From positions 1 through 38,754 of the IMG/VR virus record IMGVR_UViG_3300044638_005184: DNA of 38,754 nucleotides; one strand, 5' to 3'. Position 1 is the first letter of the stretch; every line of letters starts with the position of its first letter. Shown in pieces: positions 1-9,028 of this stretch. The notes beneath the pieces are model-generated. The model was not told the DNA's origin and did not search any database. It saw nothing but the letters and a program-made list of their open reading frames with translations. The translations under genes were made by a program, and so were the position numbers. The DNA comes from a virus.

Positions 1-49
1 GGTTGCTACGCTGATCATTGAGGAAAATTGCGTTTGTGATAGTCGCAGG

Positions 50-160
50 TGACACTATTTGTCATCGTTGACAATTTTTGTCACCTAACATTGTTGACCA
101 GTCGTTTACATTGTGACAATTCTCGTCACATCGTGACTTGACTTGTGACAAATTACGTCA
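50..160. repeat. four 15-bp TGACA palindromes upstream of the terminase genes
   Basis: Four imperfect palindromes of the form TGACA-N5-(T/C/G)GTCA lie at 50-64 (TGACACTATTTGTCA), 69-83 (TGACAATTTTTGTCA), 114-128 (TGACAATTCTCGTCA) and 146-160 (TGACAAATTACGTCA). Extra half sites (TTGACC, CGTGAC, CTTGTGACA) lie between them. The array is AT-richer than the rest of the window and abuts the terminase small subunit gene. It could be the cos/pac recognition array for the terminase or operators for a dimeric regulator. The site at 69-83 overlaps a TTGACA that could serve as a -35 box. The palindromes are directly visible; the function is inferred. Confidence 0.8.
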
Positions 161-660
161 CAGTCCCGCCCATGGACGCCAGGGAAGCCATCCGCGCCGC
201 AGCCCGAGAGCGAAAAAGGGCGCAACGTGAGCGGGAAAAAAAGAAACTAGCGCCCCGGGCGCGTCTGTCCTTCGCGTCACAGCCCGACCGTGACGATGAT
301 CCGTCTGACCCGGAGAGTGACCAACTGTCCCCGGCTGGCCTAGTCGCGGCTGCACAGACCATGCCGGCGCTTCCCCCGGCTTTGCCTGTTGGCGATGAGT
401 TCTCGGGCGACTTGATGCAAGAGCAGGCCCGGTGGGTCTACGAACGCCGGTTGCTGACGATCATTGAACGCCGGAGGCGGCTCGGGGAGCTGATCCCGGT
501 TGACGAGGCACGCGCACAGTCTGCAGCCCTGGCCCGCCGGATCCGCGCCGCTCTGGACCGGGCGCCCTCGCACCTACCCGCCGACCTCACGCCAGAGCTC
601 CGGGCGTCATGCACGGCTGCGCTAGGTCTGGCCATCAAGCAGGCGATGGCGGCCCTATGA
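145..660 (+). CDS. probable terminase small subunit
   Basis: The 171-aa product sits directly before the large terminase, where the small subunit is expected; this subunit recognises phage DNA and recruits the large subunit. The N-terminus is a strongly basic Arg/Lys helix (about residues 10-35), followed by a low-complexity Asp/Ser/Pro linker. A helical C-terminal part (about 90-171) has RR-rich and Ala-rich helices typical of the Nu1-like segment that contacts the large subunit. The winged-helix DNA-binding domain of lambda Nu1 is not apparent. The start is uncertain: GTG at 145 lies within the last palindrome, and ATG at 172 gives 162 aa; neither has a good Shine-Dalgarno. The call rests mainly on position and C-terminal architecture. 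Confidence 0.55.
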   Translation: MTNYVTVPPMDAREAIRAAARERKRAQREREKKKLAPRARLSFASQPDRDDDPSDPESDQLSPAGLVAAAQTMPALPPALPVGDEFSGDLMQEQARWVYERRLLTIIERRRRLGELIPVDEARAQSAALARRIRAALDRAPSHLPADLTPELRASCTAALGLAIKQAMAAL

Positions 661-773
661 TCACAGAATGCGAAAACGACGTAAGCGATTGGCGGAAGGC
701 TGGACAGAAACACGCAGAGGAAGTCAATCGGCGGGTTATGGCTGCGATCATCATCGGCAAGGCCAAGCCTTGA
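657..773 (+). CDS. 38-aa hypothetical protein between the terminase subunits
   Basis: A small frame opens with an ATGA overlap on the stop of the preceding gene (ATG 657, TGA 658-660) and closes with TGA 771-773. The peptide starts MITECENDVSDWRKAG and ends in a hydrophobic AAIIIGKAKP stretch. It has ordinary protein composition, whereas the overlapping upstream extension of the large terminase frame is Arg/Gly/Gln-rich and looks non-coding. Its stop overlaps a TTG (770) in frame with the terminase large subunit, so it may serve translational coupling. Function unknown. Confidence 0.45.
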   Translation: MITECENDVSDWRKAGQKHAEEVNRRVMAAIIIGKAKP

Positions 774-2620
774 TCGACATAGCCCAGCCGGCTGTCGAGA
801 TCCTGACCGGGGAGACGCCCACGCCGTCTGCCTGGGCCGGCACAGCGGTATTGCCGGATGGCGATCGGAAGGGGCAGACCTACGACCCGCAGCTGCACCC
901 GCCCCAGGCTGCGATATGGGCGGCATGTGATGCTGGGGCGTCTCATATCACCATCGTCAAGCCGGTGCAGGATGGCGGATCGCTCATTGCATTCCTGCTG
1001 ATGCTGCATCGTGTGTGTGCATTGGGTCAGACTGCCATCATGGCGTACCCCACGCTGACCGCAGCCCGGGACGCCTGGACCAAAAAGCTCGCCCCGATCC
1101 TGGGCGCCATCGACATGCTACCCAAGCGTGGGGGCGGATCCTCTGGCGGCGCATCGTCCATCTTCCAGATACCTGGCGGCGGGTCGATCATCATCCGCAG
1201 CGCAGGCGGCCGGCACGAATCGGGGCAGGCATCGGCAACTGGTGACGTCTTGATCCCTGACGAGGTAGACGACTGGCCAGACATGCGCCGGGTCAAGCTC
1301 ATTGAACAGCGCATTACCAAGTCCCAGGACCCGCTGGTTGTCTTTATCAGCACAGTCAAGCGGGATGGGGAAGGCAAGGATGCCAGCCACATCCTGCGCA
1401 TGTACGAGGAAGGAACGCAGACCCGGCTGGAATACCCCTGCCCACACTGTGGCAAGTTTCAGACCTTGGAATGGGAGCGGGTCAACCAAGAGACTGCACA
1501 GATTGCATGCGAGGGATGCGGCGTTTTGATGTCGGACGGCGAACGGTTGGCGATGCTGCCCCATTGGCGCCGGGTGGACAAGACCAAATCCGGTCAGTTT
1601 TCCATCATGTGGACGGCGCTAGACAGCCCATTCCCCATTGTCATCAACGGCAAGAAACGTCCCATTCTACAAGGGCTGTGCGATGAGTGGCGATATGCCG
1701 AGACGCAGGCGGCCCTTGGCGACCACAGCTTCGCACGGCAGTTCTATCGCGACCGGCTTTGCCGCCCCTATCGGGCGGATCTAAACCTTGACGACGACGG
1801 CCACACGTCCATCCCGACCCGCAATCGCTTGGCAGCCCTGTCAACCCGCAGCCCGTACGCGCTGGACGTGGATCGGTCCGAGCAGGACGGCGACAGCGTC
1901 CACCTATCCCATATCCCTGACTGGTGCGAGCACACAACGGTAGCTGTTGACGTACAGCGCGGAGGCGATAGAGCACCCGGCCGCTTGTATTTTGAGGCAA
2001 TATCACGCGGCAATGGCAAGGGCGCGATCACTGGATACGGGTCCGTGACTGCCTCGCCACAAGGGCGGCAGCCGACCCGGGCGGAACTACATGCGGCCCT
2101 AGACCGGCTGGACGGCATCCTACGCGATTGGAACCCGGCCGCCGCGATCGTTGCCCGTGGCGTCGACGTGGGCGACCGTCAAGACGAGCTATTGCCCTGG
2201 ATCCAGGCGCATCGGGATTGGCGAGCGATCAAGGGAACCGGACCGCTCAAGGCCACAGAGCCAGGGGACAGGCCCGGTTGGCTGTATCTACGGCAACAGG
2301 CCGGCGGTTGGGCGCTGCGGCTAATCGAAACGCGTGGCGCCCTGCGTGTTGTGCATGGCGAATTGCTGACCGAGGCATTGTTGCTGCCGCGCGGTCTGAA
2401 CCGTGAATCCAGCATCATCCGCCACCTATGCGCGTCGGTAGAATTCATGCCTGACCGCTGGTCAGAGAAGCCGCGCGACCGGGTGCACCACCCGGAGTGG
2501 CAGGCGCGCGACGACTTGGGGCAGTGCGCGGCCTATGCTCGTGCGCTGGCCTATGAATGGGAATCACGCCAAGGCCACCACGGCCCCCGCAGAAAATACG
2601 GAGCGATTAAGCCTATATGA
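770..2620 (+). CDS. phage terminase large subunit, lambda GpA family
   Basis: This is the ATPase-nuclease motor that cuts and packages phage DNA. The body matches the GpA family: a degenerate Walker A (TIVKPVQDGGS, about residues 61-71 from TTG 770), a Walker B-like LIPDEVDDW with D164-E165, a zinc ribbon (CPHCG at 224-228 and CEGCG at 247-251) as in GpA, and a C-terminal region with Asp-rich nuclease-type segments. I chose TTG 770 (616 aa) because it overlaps the stop of the preceding small frame (TTGA), has AAGG upstream, and the residues added by the alternative ATG 668 (650 aa) look out of frame. The family length is about 640 aa. The next gene overlaps by ATGA. Confidence 0.9.
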   Translation: MIDIAQPAVEILTGETPTPSAWAGTAVLPDGDRKGQTYDPQLHPPQAAIWAACDAGASHITIVKPVQDGGSLIAFLLMLHRVCALGQTAIMAYPTLTAARDAWTKKLAPILGAIDMLPKRGGGSSGGASSIFQIPGGGSIIIRSAGGRHESGQASATGDVLIPDEVDDWPDMRRVKLIEQRITKSQDPLVVFISTVKRDGEGKDASHILRMYEEGTQTRLEYPCPHCGKFQTLEWERVNQETAQIACEGCGVLMSDGERLAMLPHWRRVDKTKSGQFSIMWTALDSPFPIVINGKKRPILQGLCDEWRYAETQAALGDHSFARQFYRDRLCRPYRADLNLDDDGHTSIPTRNRLAALSTRSPYALDVDRSEQDGDSVHLSHIPDWCEHTTVAVDVQRGGDRAPGRLYFEAISRGNGKGAITGYGSVTASPQGRQPTRAELHAALDRLDGILRDWNPAAAIVARGVDVGDRQDELLPWIQAHRDWRAIKGTGPLKATEPGDRPGWLYLRQQAGGWALRLIETRGALRVVHGELLTEALLLPRGLNRESSIIRHLCASVEFMPDRWSEKPRDRVHHPEWQARDDLGQCAAYARALAYEWESRQGHHGPRRKYGAIKPI

Positions 2621-3942
2621 TCATCAACGTCACCAAAGACGGGCCGACCGTGGAGGACGTCCGCGCTGCGCATTTCCGCGATGCATCCATGATTGCCACC
2701 ATGCCATCGGTCACGGTGACCGCTGACCCTGGATGTGAGCGTGAGCGGGACGCCATGGAGGCGTCGCTGGCCGAAATGATGCTAGAAATTGGCAACAGCA
2801 GCGGAGATAACATCACAGGACTGCATCACGCCCTGATCAACCCGCATTCATGCGAGCCCAAGCAGGATGCGCTGGCCGGCATCGCCGCCGGCGGGGAAGT
2901 GATCTGTCTGGCATCCGGCCCATCCGCGCACGACCTTATGCCATGGGTGCGCGAGCGGCACGACATGGGCGCCATCGTCGTCTGCGCTGATTCCATTTAC
3001 CGGGGCGCGGTAGCGGCTGGAATTGCCCCGGATTTCGTGTGCGTCTTGGAACGCGACGCGCGCATGGCGGACATGGTGCCGGCCGATCTGTCGCCCACAT
3101 CGATTCTGGTGTGTCCGCCCGTCGTGCATCCGTCCGTCCCGATCGGATGGCGTGGCCGCCGGGTGTGGGTTTGGCAGACGGCGTCCCTGATGTACCCAGC
3201 CATCGGGCCAGGCATCCCGCGCATCGGCACCGGTCGCAGTGCCGGCACGCTGGCGGCGCAAATTGCGGTGCTGATGAAACCGGCGCGCATCATTCTGGTC
3301 GGTCATGACCTCTGCGAAGTGGGCGGTATCAGCCATGCTGGGGTGGCCGAGCAACTGAGCAGCAGGGCGCACCAAGCGGACCTTGCCAACCCCGGCAACA
3401 CCTACCACCGCCGGGCATCCATGTATTGCACGGATGGCATCATGCGGCCATCCACGATATTCTGGCACGGATGCCTGGCAGATCTCAACGCCATATTTCT
3501 GCGCGCATTCGACCTGTCTATCCCGGTGCTTAATGCGTCGAAGCATGGCGCCCTGATCAAGCATGCGTTCCCATTTGTGTCGGCTCCCAATCCAGTGCCG
3601 GGCACGATCAACCTGGGTCCGACTACGCCTAGCAGGTACGGATCGCTCATGCGGATCGACCTGGAGGACGAATGCTACCGCCAATTGATCAGGATATCCA
3701 AGGCGCCAGAGGAAGGCACCGACTATCAGAGCCTCATCCCAAGCGACGATCATCCGGTCATTCACCTGATCAACCATTGCATAGCCCTCGACCTGATGGC
3801 GGCCAGCCTGCGCGCGCACCTGGACGCCGCGACTGGATGCGGCGAGGAACGGACCCGGCGGCGCACTTATGCGCTCCTGCGTCGCCGGCTGATTGAGAGC
3901 CTGCGCGCCACCATCGGCGCCATGCGCTGGGGGTTCAAGTGA
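2617..3942 (+). CDS. DUF115 / MptE-like (Maf glycosyltransferase-type) protein
   Basis: This 441-aa protein has a Rossmann-like core characteristic of DUF115 (6-hydroxymethylpterin pyrophosphokinase MptE-like and motility accessory factor glycosyltransferases). Visible landmarks are ICLASGPSAHD (about 96-106), VVCADS (121-126), GIAPDFVCVLERD (135-147), GTGRSAGTLAAQ (204-215) and IILVGHDLC (225-233). DUF115 proteins act either on pterins or, as Maf proteins, transfer nonulosonic acids onto surface proteins. Which applies here cannot be read from the sequence. The first 90 residues and the last 150 are unassigned. The gene is locked into the packaging operon by ATGA (start) and GTGA (end) overlaps, arguing for a role during phage production such as modifying virion protein or DNA. 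Confidence 0.7.
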   Translation: MIINVTKDGPTVEDVRAAHFRDASMIATMPSVTVTADPGCERERDAMEASLAEMMLEIGNSSGDNITGLHHALINPHSCEPKQDALAGIAAGGEVICLASGPSAHDLMPWVRERHDMGAIVVCADSIYRGAVAAGIAPDFVCVLERDARMADMVPADLSPTSILVCPPVVHPSVPIGWRGRRVWVWQTASLMYPAIGPGIPRIGTGRSAGTLAAQIAVLMKPARIILVGHDLCEVGGISHAGVAEQLSSRAHQADLANPGNTYHRRASMYCTDGIMRPSTIFWHGCLADLNAIFLRAFDLSIPVLNASKHGALIKHAFPFVSAPNPVPGTINLGPTTPSRYGSLMRIDLEDECYRQLIRISKAPEEGTDYQSLIPSDDHPVIHLINHCIALDLMAASLRAHLDAATGCGEERTRRRTYALLRRRLIESLRATIGAMRWGFK

Positions 3943-4139
3943 AGACCATTCGCGAAGCGTCGCTTATCCTCGACCTCGACATGGCCCTAGTCGCCGCCGA
4001 CTTAGCCATTGCCAACGCCGCCGGCCGGCCCGGCGACTACCTGCACCCAGCCGCCCAGGTTGAGCTAGCCGACCTATCCGAACCACAGCGGGCCGAACTC
4101 GGCCGGCGCATCATGATGGGAACCCATGGCCAAAGATAA
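3939..4139 (+). CDS. small hypothetical protein
   Basis: This 66-aa protein starts at GTG 3939, overlapping the preceding stop by GTGA; its end overlaps the next gene by 14 nt. It is predicted mostly helical, with an Asp/Leu/Ala-rich N-terminal half. No family is recognised. Its place between terminase and head-joining genes suggests a head-region accessory protein. Confidence 0.55.
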   Translation: MKTIREASLILDLDMALVAADLAIANAAGRPGDYLHPAAQVELADLSEPQRAELGRRIMMGTHGQR

Positions 4140-4404
4140 AACCCCACCCAAGGCGGAGGCGCAGGTCGACCTGACCGTGCGCATGGTGCCTCCACTCAAG
4201 TGCCAATGGTACGACGACGGGGGCGGCCTGCGTGGATGCGGCAAGGGCATGCAACCGATCGTTGAACGCTGGCGCAAGCGGGCCGACGATACCGAATATG
4301 CATGTTGCAAGTGCAAGCTGTGCGGCCGATCGTTTATTTATTACCCAGCGAACGACGGCGCGCCGCCGCAGATCCGTGGCATCGTCGACGCGGATCGGGC
4401 GTGA
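4126..4404 (+). CDS. small zinc-ribbon protein
   Basis: This 92-aa protein has a cysteine layout suggesting one zinc site: C26 and C38 (KCQWYDDGGGLRGCGKG) with a later CCKCKLCGRSF cluster. The spacing is that of a zinc ribbon of the nucleic-acid-binding type. The N-terminus is Lys/Pro-rich. It starts at ATG 4126 inside the end of the previous gene. The product may contact DNA or a packaging component; no specific family is recognised. Confidence 0.6.
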   Translation: MAKDKTPPKAEAQVDLTVRMVPPLKCQWYDDGGGLRGCGKGMQPIVERWRKRADDTEYACCKCKLCGRSFIYYPANDGAPPQIRGIVDADRA

Positions 4405-4449
4405 CACGGTGCCAGCCACCGACTACATACCGGCGTCCGGTCCGCTATC

Positions 4450-4671
4450 GTGGCGCCCGTGCCACGTTCCACCGCTTCCATTGACGCGGAGATTGCGGTT
4501 CTTGAAGCCCGCGTCACCGAAAGCGCCCTGAATTCCGTTGGCGCCGATGGCGTCTCAGCATCGACAGACCTTTCGTCCGTCCAGCGCCGGCTCGATCAAC
4601 TCTACCGACAGCGCGACAGGCTCACGGGCACCGCGCCCATGTTCGTGCGCGGCGTTGTAAAGGGGCTGTGA
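4450..4671 (+). CDS. gpW-like head-tail joining protein
   Basis: This 73-aa protein has two helices flanking a short hairpin: an N-terminal helix (IDAEIAVLEARVTESA), a GADGVSASTDLSS turn, and a second helix (VQRRLDQLYRQRDRL). This is the layout of lambda gpW, which plugs the portal after packaging. Position also fits, directly before the portal as in lambda. It starts at GTG 4450 (GTG 4459 is an alternative). Its stop lies 1 nt before the portal ATG. Confidence 0.65.
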   Translation: MAPVPRSTASIDAEIAVLEARVTESALNSVGADGVSASTDLSSVQRRLDQLYRQRDRLTGTAPMFVRGVVKGL

Positions 4672-4672
4672 C

Positions 4673-6682
4673 ATGGGTTTGATTTCCAGGACCATCGTCC
4701 GCGCGGCATACCGAGTCGCCGGGTGGACACAGTCCGTCCTCGGCAGCGGCAAAGCCGGCTACGACGCGAACAACCCGACCCGGCGCATCCTCAACAACCG
4801 CCCCGGAGACCGATCGGCGGCCGACCTTTCCCTGTCCGAGCTGCCGGCCCTGCGCGCGTACGCCCGGCAACTGGAACGCAACAACCCAACCGCCCGCGCC
4901 GCCTGCGACGCCACGGCCGCCCTGGTTGTCGGGTCCGGCATCGCCCTGGAGCCTGACCAACCGGAATGGTCCGAGAGGCAGACGGAGAAAGTCCGCAAGG
5001 AGTGGCTCGACTGGTGCGACACGGCAACGGTTGATGGCCGGTCGATCTATGAAGCGCAGGCGCAGGGCTGGCGCGACACCTTCACGGCCGGCGAGCTGCT
5101 GTGGCGCCTCGTCATGGACCGGGAGCGGACGGCTCGCGGCGACATAGGCATAGCCGTGCTGCCGTTGGAGTCGGAATGGCTGGACGCGCACAGCGGCGCC
5201 ATCATGACCGTCCTGCCCGATAAGTCGGTCAAGGTCGGCCCTATCCGGCTGGACATCTACGGCCGGCCGATCTCCTACGATTTGCGCAACCCGGAATCGA
5301 TCGGGTCATATCAGGCAGAGACGGTGCGCGCCGCCGATATTATCCATGTATTTGAGAAGCGCCGCAGCATGCAGACGCGCGGCGAATCTTGGCTAGCGCC
5401 CGTCATTGAGACGCTGACCCAAGAGCGCGACCTGGTCGCCACCGAACTGCAAGCAGCCAAGACAGGCGCCGCCATCGGTCTGGCGATCACCAGCGACTAC
5501 CACGCCGACCTCGACACGACGGAAGACGGCGACTCGGAAGACCCGGCCCAATCGCTGCGTCTGGGAGCGGTCGCTCGCATGTACCCGGGCGAAAAGGTCG
5601 AGCCGTTCATGACGACCCGGCCGAGCCAGCAGATCATGCCGTTCCGCGATGGACTGCGCGGCGACAGCGCAGCCGCCCTGCGCACCCCGCAGCGGTTCCT
5701 TGACCGCGACATCAGCCGCGTCGGCAGCTACTCAGCGATGCGCGGCGATAACCAGGACGAGGAACGCCTGATGGGGCCGGTCCGCGACTGGTACGGACAC
5801 GGCACCATCGGCCGTTGCTACCGCGAAGTGCTGCCGTTCATCTGTGCCAAGGTCGGCGTGCCCATGCCGCGACGGATCAAATACAAGCTGCTGCCGGACG
5901 GCCAGCCCTACGTCGATCCGGAGAAGGACATCGCAGCCGCCCAGGCATCGATCAACGCCGGCCTGTCGACCAAGGAGCAAGAAGTCGGCAAGCGTGGCGG
6001 CGACTGGCGCGCGATCGCCAAGCAGCGCGAAGCCGAGGAAACCCGCGACGCCATGGCCGCGATTGCCAAGATTTCCGAGATCCAGAAGGCATGCGATGCC
6101 AGCGGCGTTCCTGGTCTGACGTGGTCGCATATCCTGACCCTGTCTGGCGCCGGGTCCGCGCCTGGTTCCTACCTGGCGGCAAGCGTCAGTGCGCCGACCG
6201 CCGAGTTAGTGACCGGAGAGCAACCGGCGAAACAGCCAGTCAAGCGGCCGGATCAGGAAGACCAAACCGACGATGAGGACGACGGCATGCGATCCGCAGA
6301 CCGACTGCGACTAGCCCGCATTGAAGGCGCCGTGATGTCTGGCCAGCGTGCGCCATCAACGGTCGTCGAACAGCGCATCAGCATGGACGCGGCCACCGCT
6401 GCCGTCATGGGTGACGCTATCGGAAAGGCAATTCCGGCACAGGTGGCGCCCGTGGTCAACGTGGAAGCCGCACAGATCACCGTGCATCCGGCGCCCGTTT
6501 CCGTGCAGGCAGCCATTGTCAACGTGCCCGAGCAACCGGCGCCCGTGGTCAACGTGGCGGCGCCCGTGGTCAACGTCGCCGCTCCCTCTGTTACGGTCGA
6601 AAATGAAGTGATCGTTCCGTCTCGCACGGTCAAGGCCACGCCCCAGCGCGACGGCAGCGTGCTGATGGTCCCGCAGGAATAA
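4673..6682 (+). CDS. phage portal protein, lambda gpB family
   Basis: This is the dodecameric ring at the capsid vertex through which DNA is packaged and ejected. The 669-aa product matches the lambda-type portal family: LSELPALRAYARQLERNNPTARAA, then VGSGIALEP, the RKEWLDWCD helix and LLWRLVMDRE (residues about 60-165), followed by the crown and stem regions. It starts at ATG 4673 with AAAGGGG 7-12 nt upstream. It is longer than usual (about 530 aa) because of an extension from about residue 535. The extension includes a PVVNV-type repeat segment (about 600-655) ending in VKATPQRDGSVLMVPQE, seen in other phage head proteins. The tandem units GCGCCCGTGGTCAACGT occur at three places in the DNA. 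Confidence 0.9.
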   Translation: MGLISRTIVRAAYRVAGWTQSVLGSGKAGYDANNPTRRILNNRPGDRSAADLSLSELPALRAYARQLERNNPTARAACDATAALVVGSGIALEPDQPEWSERQTEKVRKEWLDWCDTATVDGRSIYEAQAQGWRDTFTAGELLWRLVMDRERTARGDIGIAVLPLESEWLDAHSGAIMTVLPDKSVKVGPIRLDIYGRPISYDLRNPESIGSYQAETVRAADIIHVFEKRRSMQTRGESWLAPVIETLTQERDLVATELQAAKTGAAIGLAITSDYHADLDTTEDGDSEDPAQSLRLGAVARMYPGEKVEPFMTTRPSQQIMPFRDGLRGDSAAALRTPQRFLDRDISRVGSYSAMRGDNQDEERLMGPVRDWYGHGTIGRCYREVLPFICAKVGVPMPRRIKYKLLPDGQPYVDPEKDIAAAQASINAGLSTKEQEVGKRGGDWRAIAKQREAEETRDAMAAIAKISEIQKACDASGVPGLTWSHILTLSGAGSAPGSYLAASVSAPTAELVTGEQPAKQPVKRPDQEDQTDDEDDGMRSADRLRLARIEGAVMSGQRAPSTVVEQRISMDAATAAVMGDAIGKAIPAQVAPVVNVEAAQITVHPAPVSVQAAIVNVPEQPAPVVNVAAPVVNVAAPSVTVENEVIVPSRTVKATPQRDGSVLMVPQE

Positions 6683-6685
6683 CCC

Positions 6686-9028
6686 ATGGCTGACAACGTC
6701 CCCGTCACTCCAGGTTCCGGCGCGACCATCGCCACCGACGATGTCGGCGGCGTACAGTTCCAGCGTGTAAAGCTGGACGTGGGTGCGGACGGCGTCAGCG
6801 CGCCGGTCGTCGGCTCGCTGCCGGTGGCTGACGCTGCTGTGGCGGCGCTGTTGACCAGCATCGACGGCAAGACCCCGATCCTGTCTGGCGGTGCGGTTCC
6901 GACGCTGCTGGCGATCGCGGCTGCCGCCTATTCGCCGGGCTATGACGCCCAGGATCAGGGCGGTGGCGACATTGCCACTGACCCCTCCGGCAACCTCAAC
7001 GTGCGCAGCCAGGTGCTGACCGATGAGGGGACGTTTCGCTGTAACTTTGCAAACTCGTCGCTCGCGGTCAGCATCGGCAGCGCGACCCTGACCAACGGCA
7101 GCCGCGCGGTGACATGGTCCCTGACCAGCACCACCGACCTCCACGCCGGCGACTACATCAAGCTCGACGCCGATGCCGAGTCCGCCTGGGCGCAGATCGA
7201 AAGCGTTGACAGCCTGACCGGCGGCACCCTGGTCGCTGCGTACACCGGCACTGGCGGCACCAGCGCGGCTTCGCGAGCCCTGCTCAAGCCAAGCACCGCA
7301 GCCGGTGCATCCATCACGGTCGGCAGCGGCCAGGCGACCATCGCCTGCGGCACGACTGCCGCCGTGGTCACCCGGCTGCGCCGCTTCGCTGACTATGCGC
7401 CGCTCGTGATCCGGCAGCGCGTGAGCATTTCGCAGCGCATCGCCAACCAGTCGATCTACATGGGCTGCGGCGAAGACGTTGCCGCGCCGCGCTGGTTCGC
7501 CCGCTTCAAGGCCGACGGCACGACCAACACCACCATCAAATGCCAGACCGGGCGCAACCCGACCGGTGCGCCCAGCGCATCCGAGATTGAAGAAACTACG
7601 GTCACGCTGCCCAACGGCGCGACCACCGCGACGCTGCGCGACTACCGGGTGGAACTGATGACTGAGGTCGTCCGGTTCTACATCGACGGTATCTTGGTCG
7701 CCTCACACAACCGGGTGATCCCCGCCCAGCACGACGAGATGACCGCCGGCGTTTCGTGTGAGAACGGCACGACACCCGCCAGCGGAACCAGCGTCGTCAT
7801 TGACTACCTCACGGCGAAGAATCACAACAAACTGGAGATCAGCGTCCTCAGCGACGCGGACCAGATCGTTGCGGCGACCGCGACCCCCGCGGCGTTCACC
7901 TACAACGTCGCCGGCGCGATCACGATCAACACAGACTTGCTGATCATCGACTGCGCGCAGTTCCGCAGCGTCTCGATTCAATGCACCTCGATGGGCACCT
8001 CGGGCGTCGTCACGCCAGCATGGTCGAATGACGGGACGAACTTCACAGCAGCAGGCACCCTCACCACCGCTGGCGGTGCGAGCGTCGGCACCTTCAACGC
8101 CGCCGGCCACTGGACGACCGCCGTGCTCGGCCGCTACCTGCGCCTGCGCCTGACGACGGGTGCCAGCGCCGGCACGACCACCTTGTTCGTGGCCGGGTTC
8201 CAGCAGGTCATCGGGCCGTTGATCGTGTCGTCACCAACGGGGGCCAATTTCCATACCAACATCAACCAGATTGCCGGCCAGACGCCGCTCACACTCCAGC
8301 CCAACGGGTCGACGAACCGTGCCATCGTCGCCGGCCACGCTGGACCGCTGAATAACACGGACTATTCAGCGCAGGCATGGGCGGCGGCGAGCGGCAGCGG
8401 CGCGACCATTTCGGTCGGGTCGGGCCTCGGCACATCGACCGCGTTCGATGTCAACCTCACGGCATGGACCGCCGGCGGGTCAACTGGTCTGGTTGTGTTC
8501 CTCCAGGAATCGCCCGACAACGGAACGACGTGGTACGACATCTGGCAGTGCGAAACGCTGACCGCCGTCAGCCGCGCGCGCATCCCGGCCATCCCGATCG
8601 GTGGCCGTCGCCGCATGCGCTGGGTCAACCTGACCGGCGCTGCCACCACGGCCACCGTGACCGTCACTGCGATGGACTGCTCGATCTCGGCAGCCAAGCA
8701 AATGCAGTGGTTCGACCGCACGGCAAGCGTCACCAGCGGAACGGCGGCCCTGGGCAACGGCGCGGCGTTCAACATCAACGGTTGCACGGCGATGACCGCC
8801 GCGATGCAGACTGGCACCGCGACTGCCCCCGCCAGCTTCAAGGTCCAGATGTCAATGGACGGCACCAACTGGTATGACGCCAGCACGGCTGTCTCCTGCC
8901 CCGCATCCAGCATGACGCTCATTCCGCTGACCGCCGGCGTCTACGGCCGGTTCGGTCGGTTCGTATGCACCGTGGCCGGCACGTCGGCCCTGGTGAGCGC
9001 CGGCCACTTCTACGGCATGGGGGACTGA
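6686..9028 (+). CDS. large capsid-decoration or spike-like structural protein
   Basis: This 780-aa protein is rich in Thr, Ala, Ser and Gly with beta-type repeats. It starts MADNVPVTPGSGATIATDDVGGVQ, a leader seen in phage surface proteins. Residues about 215-365 look like a lectin/LamG-type beta sandwich (ends near SVVIDYLTAKNH), and the rest consists of repeated beta domains with SNDGTNFT and SPDNGTTWYD motifs typical of phage decoration domains. It lies between portal and protease-capsid, so a head decoration or vertex spike is likelier than a tail fibre. Start ATG 6686 has CAGGA upstream. The exact role is inferred. Confidence 0.6.
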   Translation: MADNVPVTPGSGATIATDDVGGVQFQRVKLDVGADGVSAPVVGSLPVADAAVAALLTSIDGKTPILSGGAVPTLLAIAAAAYSPGYDAQDQGGGDIATDPSGNLNVRSQVLTDEGTFRCNFANSSLAVSIGSATLTNGSRAVTWSLTSTTDLHAGDYIKLDADAESAWAQIESVDSLTGGTLVAAYTGTGGTSAASRALLKPSTAAGASITVGSGQATIACGTTAAVVTRLRRFADYAPLVIRQRVSISQRIANQSIYMGCGEDVAAPRWFARFKADGTTNTTIKCQTGRNPTGAPSASEIEETTVTLPNGATTATLRDYRVELMTEVVRFYIDGILVASHNRVIPAQHDEMTAGVSCENGTTPASGTSVVIDYLTAKNHNKLEISVLSDADQIVAATATPAAFTYNVAGAITINTDLLIIDCAQFRSVSIQCTSMGTSGVVTPAWSNDGTNFTAAGTLTTAGGASVGTFNAAGHWTTAVLGRYLRLRLTTGASAGTTTLFVAGFQQVIGPLIVSSPTGANFHTNINQIAGQTPLTLQPNGSTNRAIVAGHAGPLNNTDYSAQAWAAASGSGATISVGSGLGTSTAFDVNLTAWTAGGSTGLVVFLQESPDNGTTWYDIWQCETLTAVSRARIPAIPIGGRRRMRWVNLTGAATTATVTVTAMDCSISAAKQMQWFDRTASVTSGTAALGNGAAFNINGCTAMTAAMQTGTATAPASFKVQMSMDGTNWYDASTAVSCPASSMTLIPLTAGVYGRFGRFVCTVAGTSALVSAGHFYGMGD

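Noticed and set aside
2848-3819. 323-codon minus-strand frame
   Set aside because: Arg/His/Gln-rich antisense of the DUF115 gene, with no domain or ribosome site.
6253-6870. 205-codon minus-strand frame
   Set aside because: Ser/Thr-rich low-complexity antisense of the portal repeats; no start signal.
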